Under the pieces are notes generated by a model. The model searched no databases, was not told the DNA's origin, and saw only the letters and a list, made by a program, of their open reading frames with translations. Of a stretch of DNA of 17,708 nucleotides, positions 7,193-14,452 are shown piece by piece. The DNA comes from Bacillota bacterium (GTDB taxonomy: Bacteria; Bacillota; Clostridia; Acetivibrionales; DSM-1351), in assembly GCA_023436515.1 (NCBI GenBank), contig JAEZIV010000287.1, forward strand, positions 1 to 17,708, read 5' to 3'. The position numbers were made by a program, and so were the translations under genes. Each line of letters starts with the position of its first letter. The first letter of the stretch is position 1.

Positions 7193-8065
7193 CTATGGCA
7201 ACTTTTCCACCCTATCCTTGAGGAAAGCCGCAAATTCAGCTCTCAATTCCTCTCTCTTCAACGCAAAATCCACAGTAGCCTTGAGGAAGCCTATTCTATC
7301 TCCCACATCAAAGCGATCTCCTTCAAAATCATAGGCATACATGGCTTCACACTCCATCAATTGTTGGAGCGCGTCTGTAAGCCAAATCTCGCCTCCCTTA
7401 CCCGGAGTAGCCCTTTCAAGGAATTCAAAAATCCTTGGAGAAATTATGTATCTGCCCAGTATTGCAATGTTTGACGGGGCTTGATCAACCTCTGGCTTTT
7501 CAACAAGTCCCTTAACCTTGAAGACTCTTTCATCTATCTGGTTACCGGCAATAATTCCGTACTTTGAGACATCGTGCTTTGGAACCTTTTGAACACCCAG
7601 TATAGTGGTCCTGTACTCATTGTATATATCCATCAGCTGCTTAATACAGGGTTTTTCGGAATCCACAATATCATCCCCCAGTAGAACAGCAAAGGGCTCG
7701 TCACCTATAAAGGACTTTGCACAGTAAATGGCATGACCCAAGCCCTTTGCTTCCTTTTGTCTTACATAGTGTATGTTTGCTATGTTGGATATTTCCTCAA
7801 CACTGCTCAACAGCTCCTGCTTGCCTTTTCTATGGAGCTCCTCCTCCAGTTCATAGGACTTGTCAAAATGATCCTCAATAGCTCTCTTATTTCGTCCGGA
7901 GATAATAAGAATATCCTCAATGCCTGCAGCTGCAGCTTCTTCTACTATGTATTGTATTGTAGGCTTGTCCACAATAGGGATCATTTCCTTAGGTGTGGCC
8001 TTTGTGGCAGGTAAAAATCTTGTTCCGAGGCCTGCGGCCGGTATTATCGCTTTTCTTACCTTCAT
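7193..8065 (-). CDS. galU: UTP--glucose-1-phosphate uridylyltransferase
   Basis: Encodes 290 residues and makes UDP-glucose from UTP and glucose-1-phosphate for polysaccharide, teichoic-acid and glycolipid synthesis. The nucleotidyltransferase signature GLGTRFLPATKATPKEM is at residues 12-28. Also seen are QKEAKGLGHAI (sugar-nucleotide pocket), the metal-binding LLGDDI, VEKP, and the C-terminal DVGDRIGFLKA. Length is the usual one for GalU. I placed the start at ATG 8065, with GGAGGAG a few bases upstream; the frame can be extended to 8131 but the added residues are not part of the family. It converges with the NAGPA gene and stands alone. A probable promoter is at 8122-8151. Confidence 0.96.
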   Translation of the reverse strand: MKVRKAIIPAAGLGTRFLPATKATPKEMIPIVDKPTIQYIVEEAAAAGIEDILIISGRNKRAIEDHFDKSYELEEELHRKGKQELLSSVEEISNIANIHYVRQKEAKGLGHAIYCAKSFIGDEPFAVLLGDDIVDSEKPCIKQLMDIYNEYRTTILGVQKVPKHDVSKYGIIAGNQIDERVFKVKGLVEKPEVDQAPSNIAILGRYIISPRIFEFLERATPGKGGEIWLTDALQQLMECEAMYAYDFEGDRFDVGDRIGFLKATVDFALKREELRAEFAAFLKDRVEKLP

Positions 8066-8121
8066 AGCTCCTCCAAAATACTTGATTTTATTATGTAATT
8101 TGTTATTCAATTCTACTTCCA

Positions 8122-8151
8122 ATTTTAACACATTTACCTTTTAAGTACCAA
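8122..8151 (-). promoter_or_regulatory. Possible promoter of galU
   Basis: Minus-strand TTGGTA (8146-8151), 18-bp spacer, TAAAAT (8122-8127), about 57 bases upstream of the galU ATG. Confidence 0.4.
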
Positions 8152-8255
8152 CCTTCTGCAAATTATTGCCCATTATGCGGCAGCAAATTTTATGTATGAC
8201 AGGAATCGAGATCTAGCTGCTGCTAAACAAGGCTGCTAAACAACAAATATTTCCC

Positions 8256-8284
8256 TTGCGTAGTTTGCATATGAGTGGTATAAT
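8256..8284 (+). promoter_or_regulatory. Promoter of the FMN riboswitch-ribU transcript
   Basis: TTGCGT (8256-8261), 17-bp spacer and a perfect TATAAT (8279-8284). The predicted transcript start is near 8291, ahead of a 20-bp perfect palindrome at 8299-8318 and the FMN aptamer. Another TATAAT at 8347-8352 is too close to the aptamer to be the main promoter. Confidence 0.6.
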
Positions 8285-8298
8285 TTTCACAATGTATT

Positions 8299-8318
8299 AG
8301 GAATAAATATTTATTCCT
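8299..8318. other. 20-bp perfect palindrome in the ribU leader
   Basis: AGGAATAAATATTTATTCCT is fully self-complementary and lies just after the predicted start of the ribU transcript, before the aptamer. It may be a 5' stabilising hairpin or an operator; nothing further can be said. Confidence 0.4.
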
Positions 8319-8355
8319 ATATATGTACCTTATTTACATAAAACTATATAATGCG

Positions 8356-8478
8356 TATCTTCAGGGCAGGGTGAGATTCCCTACCGGCGGTAATGTGCAT
8401 ACTTTGCATTAGCCCGCGAGCGAAAGCAGACATGGTGAGATCCCGTGGCCGACAGTACAGTCTGGATGGAAGAAGAAT
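8356..8478 (+). ncRNA. FMN riboswitch (RFN element) aptamer
   Basis: The conserved RFN core is plain: ATCTTCAGGGCAGGGTGAGA at the 5' side, then TTCCCTACCGGCGGTAAT, AGCCCGCGAGCG, the CATGGTGAGATCCCGTGGCCGAC region, ACAGTCTGGATGG and the closing GAAGAA. The P1 helix is ATCTTC with GAAGAAT. RFN elements bind flavin mononucleotide and shut down riboflavin synthesis or uptake genes. Here the aptamer sits 112 bases before ribU, with an intrinsic terminator between them (8500-8535), so control is most likely by premature transcription termination when FMN is abundant. Confidence 0.95.
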
Positions 8479-8499
8479 TGCGTTGCAAATCTGTCTATT

Positions 8500-8535
8500 A
8501 AGCTCTGTGGATTTATTCACAGAGCTTTTATATTC
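8500..8535 (+). terminator. Riboswitch-controlled terminator upstream of ribU
   Basis: Perfect 10-bp stem AAGCTCTGTG/CACAGAGCTT (8500-8509/8518-8527) with an 8-base loop, followed by a U-rich TTATATTCTT. Its location 22 bases after the FMN aptamer makes it the expression platform. The competing antiterminator pairing was not worked out. Confidence 0.8.
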
Positions 8536-8590
8536 TTCAACACATTCTGCAAGAACGCATACCAAACTAACTCTCAGGAGGTAATTTAGT

Positions 8591-9142
8591 ATGAACAGAT
8601 TTAGAATCAAGCAAATAACAACCATGGGGATATTGATAGCCCTTTCAATTATTCTCATACTCTCTCCCTTGAGATTCCCGTTCCCCGCGTCACCACATCT
8701 AGAGTATGATGCAGGAGATATTCCTATATTAATGGGGGGCTTTATTTTCGGACCACTGGCGGGAATTATACTCAGTATTGTGACCTCAGTAGTTCAGGCC
8801 TTGACTGTAAGCAGCAGCAGCGGCTGGATTGGCTGTGCCATGCATATTTTTGCCGCCTCCGCCCTGGTGGGCTCATCCTCTGCAGTTTACTCAAGAAGCA
8901 AAACAACCAAGGGCTTGATCCTTGCAGCAATAGTTGGTACCCTTTCTATGACAGCTGTTATGATTCCTCTAAACCTGATATTCTATCCATTGTTTACAGG
9001 TAATACTCTAAGTGCTGTTATTGAGTTAATTGTGCCGGTACTATTGCCCTTTAATCTAATGAAGGCCGGCATTAACTCTGTAGTATTTGTGCTTATTTTT
9101 AAATCCTCAGGGAAGCTACTAATGAAAATTACTCAAAGATAG
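8591..9142 (+). CDS. ribU: Riboflavin transporter RibU (ECF transporter S component)
   Basis: Encodes 183 residues with about six membrane helices. RibU binds riboflavin in the membrane and works with the shared energy-coupling module EcfT/EcfA1/EcfA2, which is not in this window. The motif EYDAGDIPILMGGFIFGPLAG at the second helix is the hallmark of RibU-type S components. A strong AGGAGG lies 9 bases before the ATG. The upstream FMN riboswitch confirms the substrate assignment. The gene is monocistronic; no clear terminator hairpin was seen after it. Confidence 0.95.
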   Translation: MNRFRIKQITTMGILIALSIILILSPLRFPFPASPHLEYDAGDIPILMGGFIFGPLAGIILSIVTSVVQALTVSSSSGWIGCAMHIFAASALVGSSSAVYSRSKTTKGLILAAIVGTLSMTAVMIPLNLIFYPLFTGNTLSAVIELIVPVLLPFNLMKAGINSVVFVLIFKSSGKLLMKITQR

Positions 9143-9225
9143 GGAAATTTTAAAGCAGTTACTTGTATTTTATTACTTTTATGCATATTATGGTTTTAGT
9201 TATTTATAAAAAAAGAAATTATATA

Positions 9226-9254
9226 TTTACATTGAATGCGTTAGCACGTATTAT
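9226..9254 (+). promoter_or_regulatory. Promoter of the zinc-ribbon protein gene
   Basis: TTTACA (9226-9231), 17-bp spacer, TATTAT (9249-9254); each box differs from consensus at one base. The predicted start near 9261 gives a leader of about 115 bases. Confidence 0.65.
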
Positions 9255-9283
9255 AATATATAAATATCGTTTTTTTTAGATGA

Positions 9284-9366
9284 CAGGTCGCACTGTGGCC
9301 TATTCTTAGGGGCATATTGACCCCGACTGGATTATAATATAAAGCTATAGTAATAAATGCGGGGTG
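9284..9366 (+). other. Structured leader that can hide the ribosome binding site
   Basis: In an AT-rich intergenic stretch this GC-rich block can form GGGG/CCCC (9309-9312/9321-9324) within an outer GGTCG/CGAC(T) pairing (9286-9290 with 9324-9328 region). ACCCCG (9320-9325) is also perfectly complementary to CGGGGT (9360-9365), the ribosome binding site of the downstream gene. The two pairings exclude each other. It matches no riboswitch class I could recognise. Confidence 0.4.
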
Positions 9367-9375
9367 ATATTTTTT

Positions 9376-9678
9376 ATGGAATTCTGTAACAAGTGCGGTT
9401 CATTGAAGATCAAGGGAAGCTGTACAAACAAGAAGTGCGACCAACACATTAAATCAATGGTCGAATTAGCAACCTCCCAGCAGGTGGAATATATACGTGA
9501 GCTTGCAGAGCAATTGGGAGAAGATATAAGTGAAGTTAATTTTGAAGCAATGAGCAAATCTGAAGCAGTTGACTTAATTGATGAGTATCTGGAGAGATTG
9601 GATGATTCAGATAAAAAACTGGTTGTAGAAGAAGATATCCTTGATGAAGACGAGGATTTGGATGCCGACGAGGAATAA
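9376..9678 (+). CDS. Small zinc-ribbon protein with acidic C-terminus, function unknown
   Basis: Encodes 100 residues. The N-terminus has four cysteines (C4, C7, C16, C21) arranged as CxxC-x8-CxxxxC, likely a zinc ribbon. Residues about 34-75 (SQQVEYIRELAEQLGEDI...MSKSEAVDLIDEYLERL) form two predicted helices with the pattern seen in DUF3072/SAP-like helical modules found attached to nucleic-acid proteins. The last 20 residues are almost all Asp and Glu. I chose ATG 9376 with GGGGTGAT about 8 bases upstream; a GTG at 9364 lies inside that site. It has its own promoter, a structured leader and a strong terminator, so it is a single-gene unit. I do not recognise the specific protein; a nucleic-acid-related role is only inferred. 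Confidence 0.75.
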   Translation: MEFCNKCGSLKIKGSCTNKKCDQHIKSMVELATSQQVEYIRELAEQLGEDISEVNFEAMSKSEAVDLIDEYLERLDDSDKKLVVEEDILDEDEDLDADEE

Positions 9679-9700
9679 TAATATTATTATCAATTATGAT

Positions 9701-9730
9701 AAAAGGCAGTGGCTTAGCTCACTGCCTTTT
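9701..9730. terminator. Intrinsic terminator after the zinc-ribbon gene
   Basis: AAAAGGCAGTG/CACTGCCTTTT (9701-9711/9720-9730) form a perfect 11-bp stem with an 8-base loop and T-run; the A/T symmetry would allow function on both strands. Confidence 0.85.
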
Positions 9731-9732
9731 AT

Positions 9733-9918
9733 TGTTGATAACTATAAATAATTTGTTATTTTTCTGTTGATTACTCAATTGTGGATAGAGTATAAAAACT
9801 GTCAATAACCTGTGTAAAGGTGGTGCCTCCCCAGTAAATAAAGGATTTCCAGCGTTATGTTAATGTTATTATTTTTAACAGCCCGTATTGTGGATAATGT
9901 GCATAAGTCTGTGAATAA
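9733..9918 (-). promoter_or_regulatory. Cluster of DnaA-box 9-mers, all in one orientation
   Basis: This gene-free stretch (9731-9939) holds the complement of the DnaA box TTATNCACA three times in 30 bp: TGTGGATAA (9889-9897), TGTGCATAA (9898-9906, directly abutting) and TGTGAATAA (9910-9918). Weaker versions in the same orientation are TGTGGATAG (9780-9788), TGTTGATAA (9733-9741), TGTCAATAA (9800-9808) and TGTTGATTA (9765-9773). No dnaA, dnaN or other replication gene is nearby, so this is more like the extra-origin DnaA-box clusters known in Bacillus subtilis than an origin. It ends 22 bp before the -35 box of the esterase promoter. Confidence 0.55.
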
Positions 9919-9939
9919 ACTATATTGCTAGGTTTGGAC

Positions 9940-9968
9940 TTGTTACTATAAACTGACGAGAGTATAAT
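9940..9968 (+). promoter_or_regulatory. Promoter of the CE7 esterase gene
   Basis: TTGTTA (9940-9945), 17-bp spacer, perfect TATAAT (9963-9968), 43 bp before the ATG. Confidence 0.65.
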
Positions 9969-10011
9969 AATATTAGCTTATAAAATACATATTATTAAGG
10001 AGATTGTCTAT

Positions 10012-10977
10012 ATGCAGCAACTTTTTGATCTACCCTTAGAGGAGTTAAAAAACTATAAGCCTGCGCTTACCCGTCAACCTGATTTTGATAGTTTTTGGAA
10101 TAAAGCTCTTGAGGAGCTGGCTGAAATTCCTCTGAAATATTCTTTAACTTCTGTTGATTATCCGGTTAAAGGTGTTAAGGTCTTTACTCTGGATTTTTTA
10201 AGTTATAACAATGCAAATATACAGGGTTCTTTTGCCATACCCGATACAGCAGGTCCTCATCCCGGCTTAATGCTTTTTCACGGCTATAACTGGGCTTTAG
10301 AGGGTAACCTACATGAAACCGTTAACTGGGCCTTACATGGATATGCCTGCTTTCAGATGCTTGTACGAGGTCAGCAGGGGCATAGCTGCGATAATGTGCC
10401 CTCTTCCACAGGTCATGCCTCAGGCTGGATGACAAAGGGTATCCTCAACCCCGAGGAATACTATTACAGAGCAGTTTACCTTGATGCGGTCTGCGCTCTT
10501 GAGGTTTTATCCTCCATTGATAATGTTGACCCAAAAAGAATCGGTGTTACCGGAGGAAGTCAAGGGGGCGGCCTGACACTAGCAGCAGCAGCCTTAAGTG
10601 ATATTCCTGTAGTAGCTGTGGCAGATTTCCCCTACCTATCAAATTTTGACAGGGCAATTGAGATTACTCCTACAGGACCCTATAATGAATTTAATGAGTA
10701 TTTCAGAAGAAATACCGCACCTGAAATAGAGCTGCAGGCTAAAAAGACTTTATCCTATTTTGACATAATGAATCTGGCTCCAAGAATTAAATGTCATACC
10801 TGGGTCAGCTCAGGGCTTATAGATACAATAACGCCTCCGTCCACCATCTTTGCGGCCTATAATCACATGACCTGTTCAAAGGAGATAGCTACATTCAGAT
10901 ATTTTGGTCATGAGCACCTGCCAGGAGGAGTAATACCAAAGCTCCAAACGCTTATGAAGCATCTGTTAAATACATAA
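10012..10977 (+). CDS. CE7 family acetylxylan esterase / cephalosporin-C deacetylase
   Basis: Encodes 321 residues, the usual length for family CE7 alpha/beta-hydrolases, which remove acetyl groups from short acetylated xylo-oligosaccharides and other small esters. The catalytic triad is visible: Ser183 in GGSQGG, Asp271 in SGLIDTITPPST and His300 in YFGHE. The family-specific RGQ motif is present (VRGQQGHS, 119-126), as are the N-terminal FDSFWNKALEE helix and the oxyanion region LMLFHGYN. No signal peptide, so it acts in the cytoplasm on imported oligosaccharides. AAGGAG precedes the ATG by 9 bases. It has its own promoter and terminator. The assignment to the family is firm; the true substrate is inferred from the family. 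Confidence 0.93.
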   Translation: MQQLFDLPLEELKNYKPALTRQPDFDSFWNKALEELAEIPLKYSLTSVDYPVKGVKVFTLDFLSYNNANIQGSFAIPDTAGPHPGLMLFHGYNWALEGNLHETVNWALHGYACFQMLVRGQQGHSCDNVPSSTGHASGWMTKGILNPEEYYYRAVYLDAVCALEVLSSIDNVDPKRIGVTGGSQGGGLTLAAAALSDIPVVAVADFPYLSNFDRAIEITPTGPYNEFNEYFRRNTAPEIELQAKKTLSYFDIMNLAPRIKCHTWVSSGLIDTITPPSTIFAAYNHMTCSKEIATFRYFGHEHLPGGVIPKLQTLMKHLLNT

Positions 10978-10989
10978 AACGAAAACATT

Positions 10990-11030
10990 AAACTGACGTC
11001 CATTACTAGGGCGTCAGTTTTAGTTTTATT
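10990..11030 (+). terminator. Intrinsic terminator of the CE7 esterase gene
   Basis: Twelve-bp stem AAACTGACGTCC/GGGCGTCAGTTT (10990-11001/11009-11020, one G-T pair) with a 7-base loop, followed by TAGTTTTATT. It lies between convergent genes and may also serve the chemoreceptor gene weakly. Confidence 0.85.
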
Positions 11031-11095
11031 GGTTAAATTAAGCTTTCGGATTTACTTTTTTGCAATTATCCCTGTGGTAACAATACATTTTTTAC

Positions 11096-12574
11096 TTACT
11101 GTACCTTATACTTTTTTATTTCCTTTGCTATTTCAATGATTTCATTAATTTTTTTGATAAGCTTATCTGAACCACTCATGTTGTCGCTGGCCATTGCACT
11201 TGCCTCCTGGGAACTGGCTGCGGTCTGCTGGCTTACCTCCACTATAGTGCTTATGCTTTCTTTTATTTGATCGTTTGAGTCTACTATGGTATTTATCTTT
11301 TCATTGACTTGATCAATATTACCTACCAGCTTATATGTATTCGTACTTATGTTTTCATAAACAGCCTTAGTATTTCTGATGTATTCGTTCTGTTCATTAT
11401 TTGTGAATCTTGTACCTTCAATCTGTTGGAAGCATTCCAATACTTTAGAGTTCAAGTCATTAATTATAGTTGAAATTCTAGACGTAGACAGCTTACTTTG
11501 GTCAGCAAGCTGTCTGATTTCATCTGCAACCACTGCAAAGCCCTTTCCGCTCTCACCCGCTCTTGCAGCCTCTATGGATGCATTAAGAGAAAGAAGATTG
11601 GTCTGGGCGCTTATACCGGAAATTATTGATGTAATGCCAAGGATTTCGCCGGTTTTATCCTTAAGCTCCTGCATTAATTCTTCAACTTTTTTACTCTGAT
11701 TGTTGACTACTAAGGCATTTTCATTCAGCTTATTAACTATATCGAAGCCTCTGTTTACATCTTCAGAGGAGCTCCTTGACAGCTCTCCCATTTGCTTCGA
11801 TAGCTTAGAGGTTATATCAATTATCTCTGTTATCCTTGATGTATAAAGTGACTGCTGTGACATACTTTCAGAGGTTTTTTGCGCTCCTCTGGAGATTTCA
11901 TCAACCGCAGAGGTTACCTGTCCCATGGATGTGCTGAAGTAACTCATAAAGCTCATTAGCTCATTTGCATTTTTATCCATGATGTCGGCTGCTCTTAACA
12001 CATTGGCGAGAATTTCCTCCTGTCTGAGCTGCTGGGCTTTGATACTGTTGATTTTTGTGGTATTGAACAGATTAGATATCTTCGTTGAAAGGATAATCGA
12101 AATACCGAAAAGGACAACTGCTGCAAATTGTATTGTAAGATCCGTGGAGGTCTTTGCATCCACCTGTCCAGATAAGACCTTATATCCTATAACAACAACA
12201 TTTAATAGTATAACGTAGGAGTAGCTGACCACAGTAAGCTTCAAATTAAAGTATAATATATACATTACCATGATAGGAAAAATATAAACGAAGGACAGAG
12301 GCGAACTTGAAGTGATAAGTGCTATTGAGTAAATTATCATATATCCAGAGATAGTTATGTATTTTACTATATCACTCGGTCTGTTCCTAAGATAGACTGT
12401 CAGGGCAGCTGCTATCGGAATTATAACAACCAGTACAAAAACCAATACATATTGCAGGGTTCTGGTTCCCTTTATAAATTCAACTATATAACCGATTGAC
12501 AAAAATGAGCTAAGTATCGAATTTATAATCAATACTGTCCTGTTTGTTAATTGTTTGACTTGTCTTTCATCCAT
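11096..12574 (-). CDS. Methyl-accepting chemotaxis protein with six-helix membrane sensor
   Basis: Encodes 492 residues. Residues 1-170 carry about six membrane helices (roughly 14-35, 41-62, 72-90, 94-112, 115-135, 148-168) with very short loops, so any stimulus must be sensed in or near the membrane. No HAMP domain is seen. A long coiled coil leads into the conserved signalling hairpin at about 320-357 (GISAQTNLLSLNASIEAARAGE, then GKGFAVVADEIRQLADQS), which docks CheA and CheW; the helices on both sides carry candidate methylation Glu/Gln pairs. ATG 12574 has AAAGGAGA 6 bases upstream; an upstream ATG at 12652 adds residues with no such site. A weak promoter (TTTAAT-17-TAATAT with TGA before it) lies at 12696-12724 on the minus strand. 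The ligand is unknown. Confidence 0.92.
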   Translation of the reverse strand: MDERQVKQLTNRTVLIINSILSSFLSIGYIVEFIKGTRTLQYVLVFVLVVIIPIAAALTVYLRNRPSDIVKYITISGYMIIYSIALITSSSPLSFVYIFPIMVMYILYFNLKLTVVSYSYVILLNVVVIGYKVLSGQVDAKTSTDLTIQFAAVVLFGISIILSTKISNLFNTTKINSIKAQQLRQEEILANVLRAADIMDKNANELMSFMSYFSTSMGQVTSAVDEISRGAQKTSESMSQQSLYTSRITEIIDITSKLSKQMGELSRSSSEDVNRGFDIVNKLNENALVVNNQSKKVEELMQELKDKTGEILGITSIISGISAQTNLLSLNASIEAARAGESGKGFAVVADEIRQLADQSKLSTSRISTIINDLNSKVLECFQQIEGTRFTNNEQNEYIRNTKAVYENISTNTYKLVGNIDQVNEKINTIVDSNDQIKESISTIVEVSQQTAASSQEASAMASDNMSGSDKLIKKINEIIEIAKEIKKYKVQ

Positions 12575-12779
12575 TGAATTATCTCCTTTAAATAATAAAC
12601 GACAATATTTATATAGATGAGAATGTAATGACATGTTAAATACGTTAGACAAATGTCGTTTTATAGAATTAAATTTCTACAAAATATTTACATTCATATT
12701 ATCATTTATTGGTAAATAATTAAATAGATTTACAAAAATGGTCTAAATTTTATTTTAGTACGTTTTGTAATAGCCGTTT

Positions 12780-13613
12780 TTATTCAAATCTCCTTCTAAG
12801 TCCAAGAGTTATAAAGTAAATAATTGAAGAGATTATGACAATTGTGGCCCCGGTTGCTGTGTCAAAATAGAAGGATAAAATTAGTCCCAGTATCCCAGAA
12901 ACTATTGATATCAGAATGGTCAGAATATTATACTGCCTTGCACTTGATGACACATTTCTGGCGGCAGCTGCCGGCAGAACCAACAACGAGTTTATTATAA
13001 GCAAACCTATCCACTGTATAGATAATGTTACAGCTACCGCAATTATTGATGTATAGGCAAGTTCAACCGCGGTAGTATTTATGCCTCTGCTTTTTGCCAG
13101 AGAAATATTTATGCTTACCAATAAAACCTTGTTGTAGAAAAGAAGCCACATGAGAACAATTATAACAGCAAGCACCAGAAGTGTTCCTAACTCAACGGGG
13201 GTAATACTTAACAGATCACCCACTAGATATGAATTATAGCTTATGCCACCAGATGTCACAAGCACTACTCCCAACGCAATTGCTCCTGAAGAAAATACAC
13301 CGATGACTGTATCGGTAGAAGATTTTGTTTTATTCTTAATAATTGTGATCAGTATAGAAAAGCCTATTGAAAATACTACTGCCGACCATATCGGCTGCAG
13401 TATACCCAAAACACTTCCTATGGCAATCCCAGTAAAAGCACCATGCCCTAGGGCATCTGAAAAAAATGCCATGCGATTGTTAACTATAATGGTCCCCAGA
13501 ATACCAAACACCGGAGTTATCAGTAATACAGCCAGAAAGGCATTTTTCATAAAGTCATAGCCTAGCCAATCAAAGGGAAGGATGACGTCCAGCAAACTGT
13601 ATATTGCGTCCAA
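12780..13613 (-). CDS. Zinc/manganese-type ABC transporter permease (ZnuB/AdcB family)
   Basis: Encodes about 277 residues with eight or so membrane helices, the standard size and topology for the ABC-3 metal permeases. The family motif FFSDALGHGAFTGIAIG (after the second helix) and the LLIINSLLVLPAAAARN stretch are clear. Together with the ATPase gene just upstream it would form the core of a divalent-metal importer; zinc is the commonest substrate, manganese or iron cannot be excluded. I prefer TTG 13613 as start because AGAAGGGG lies 7 bases upstream; an ATG at 13634 lies before that site and has no binding site of its own. The gap to the ATPase gene is 47 bases. No terminator was seen after it. 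Confidence 0.88.
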   Translation of the reverse strand: MDAIYSLLDVILPFDWLGYDFMKNAFLAVLLITPVFGILGTIIVNNRMAFFSDALGHGAFTGIAIGSVLGILQPIWSAVVFSIGFSILITIIKNKTKSSTDTVIGVFSSGAIALGVVLVTSGGISYNSYLVGDLLSITPVELGTLLVLAVIIVLMWLLFYNKVLLVSINISLAKSRGINTTAVELAYTSIIAVAVTLSIQWIGLLIINSLLVLPAAAARNVSSSARQYNILTILISIVSGILGLILSFYFDTATGATIVIISSIIYFITLGLRRRFE

Positions 13614-13660
13614 AGTATTACCCCTTCTTTTCATATACTTTATCAGAACCTATTTCTCTG

Positions 13661-14452
13661 CTATTGTTCATTTTCACTGATAATTCCAGACAACCCAAAG
13701 GTTTCGTGTAATCTCCGATCACTAAAGACCAGATCAGGCTTACCGTTGAGAATTACAGTCTTATTCAGCAGAACCACTCTGTCTGCATGTTTTTTTACCA
13801 GATCCAGATCGTGGGATACCAATATGATTGTAAGGTCATATTGTTCTCTTATTTGGGAGACTATTTCATAAAACACTTCCAGGCCCTTTCGGTCAACGCC
13901 TGAAACCGGCTCGTCCATTAGCAGAAGCTGCGGAACAGGCTCCAGTGCCAGTGCCAGCAAAACCCTTTGAAGCTCACCCCCTGATAAGGCGCCCAACCTT
14001 TTGTCAATCAAGCCTTCTGCCTGCACACGGGACAGACAGCCCAGTATCCTATCCGTCAACTCCCGGGAGGTACCCTGGAAAGCCGCCTTTTTACCCATGC
14101 AGGCGGCAAAAAGGTTCTTTACACTGACTGGCGCGGCAGTATCAAATTCCAATTGCTGAGGTACATAGCCTACCATGGGTTTTCCTGTACTGCTGCCATT
14201 TGCTCCTGCAAAAACCACATTTCCTTCATGCTTTATTTCGCCGAGTATTGCCTTTAGCAATGTGCTTTTACCGGCTCCATTAGGTCCTATAAGGGCCGTA
14301 AGCTCACCACAATGTAAATGGAGGTTTATATTGTGCAATATTTCAGTTCTTCCCACCTTAACCGAGAAATCAGTTATCTGAGTACAGCAAAAGCTGCAGC
14401 AGGCTTTACTTGCACCACACTTTTCCCTGTGCTTTTCGTTGGCTTCCGTCAT
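13661..14452 (-). CDS. Metal ABC transporter ATP-binding protein with Cys-rich N-terminus
   Basis: Encodes 263 residues. The ATPase core is complete: Walker A GPNGAGKST (56-64), Q-loop VPQQ, signature LSGGELQRV, Walker B LLLMDEP, D-loop, and switch His in SHDL. Residues 8-23 form an unusual extension, H8 then C12, C18, C19, C22 and C23, and just before Walker A there is HLHCGEL (45-51). Such a cluster could bind a metal ion or an Fe-S cluster. I recall similar extensions in clostridial homologues, so it may be a subgroup trait. ATG 14452 has AGAGGT 6 bases before it; a GTG at 14467 abuts GAGGA. It leads the two-gene unit with the permease. No substrate-binding protein gene is adjacent. A possible extended -10 promoter is at 14597-14605. 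Confidence 0.9.
   Translation of the reverse strand: MTEANEKHREKCGASKACCSFCCTQITDFSVKVGRTEILHNINLHLHCGELTALIGPNGAGKSTLLKAILGEIKHEGNVVFAGANGSSTGKPMVGYVPQQLEFDTAAPVSVKNLFAACMGKKAAFQGTSRELTDRILGCLSRVQAEGLIDKRLGALSGGELQRVLLALALEPVPQLLLMDEPVSGVDRKGLEVFYEIVSQIREQYDLTIILVSHDLDLVKKHADRVVLLNKTVILNGKPDLVFSDRRLHETFGLSGIISENEQ

Noticed and set aside
8219..8243. 13-bp tandem duplication containing GCTGCTAAACAA
   Set aside because: Only two copies, no link to a gene or element; probably slippage.
9304..9348. Promoter made of TTGACC (9318-9323) and TATAAT-like sequence downstream
   Set aside because: The spacing is only about 10 bp, and the TTGACC is part of the leader hairpin.
9733..9918. Replication origin (oriC or plasmid origin)
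   Set aside because: DnaA boxes are present, but there is no dnaA, dnaN, recF, gyrB or rep gene nearby and no clear adjacent unwinding element, so an origin is not claimed.
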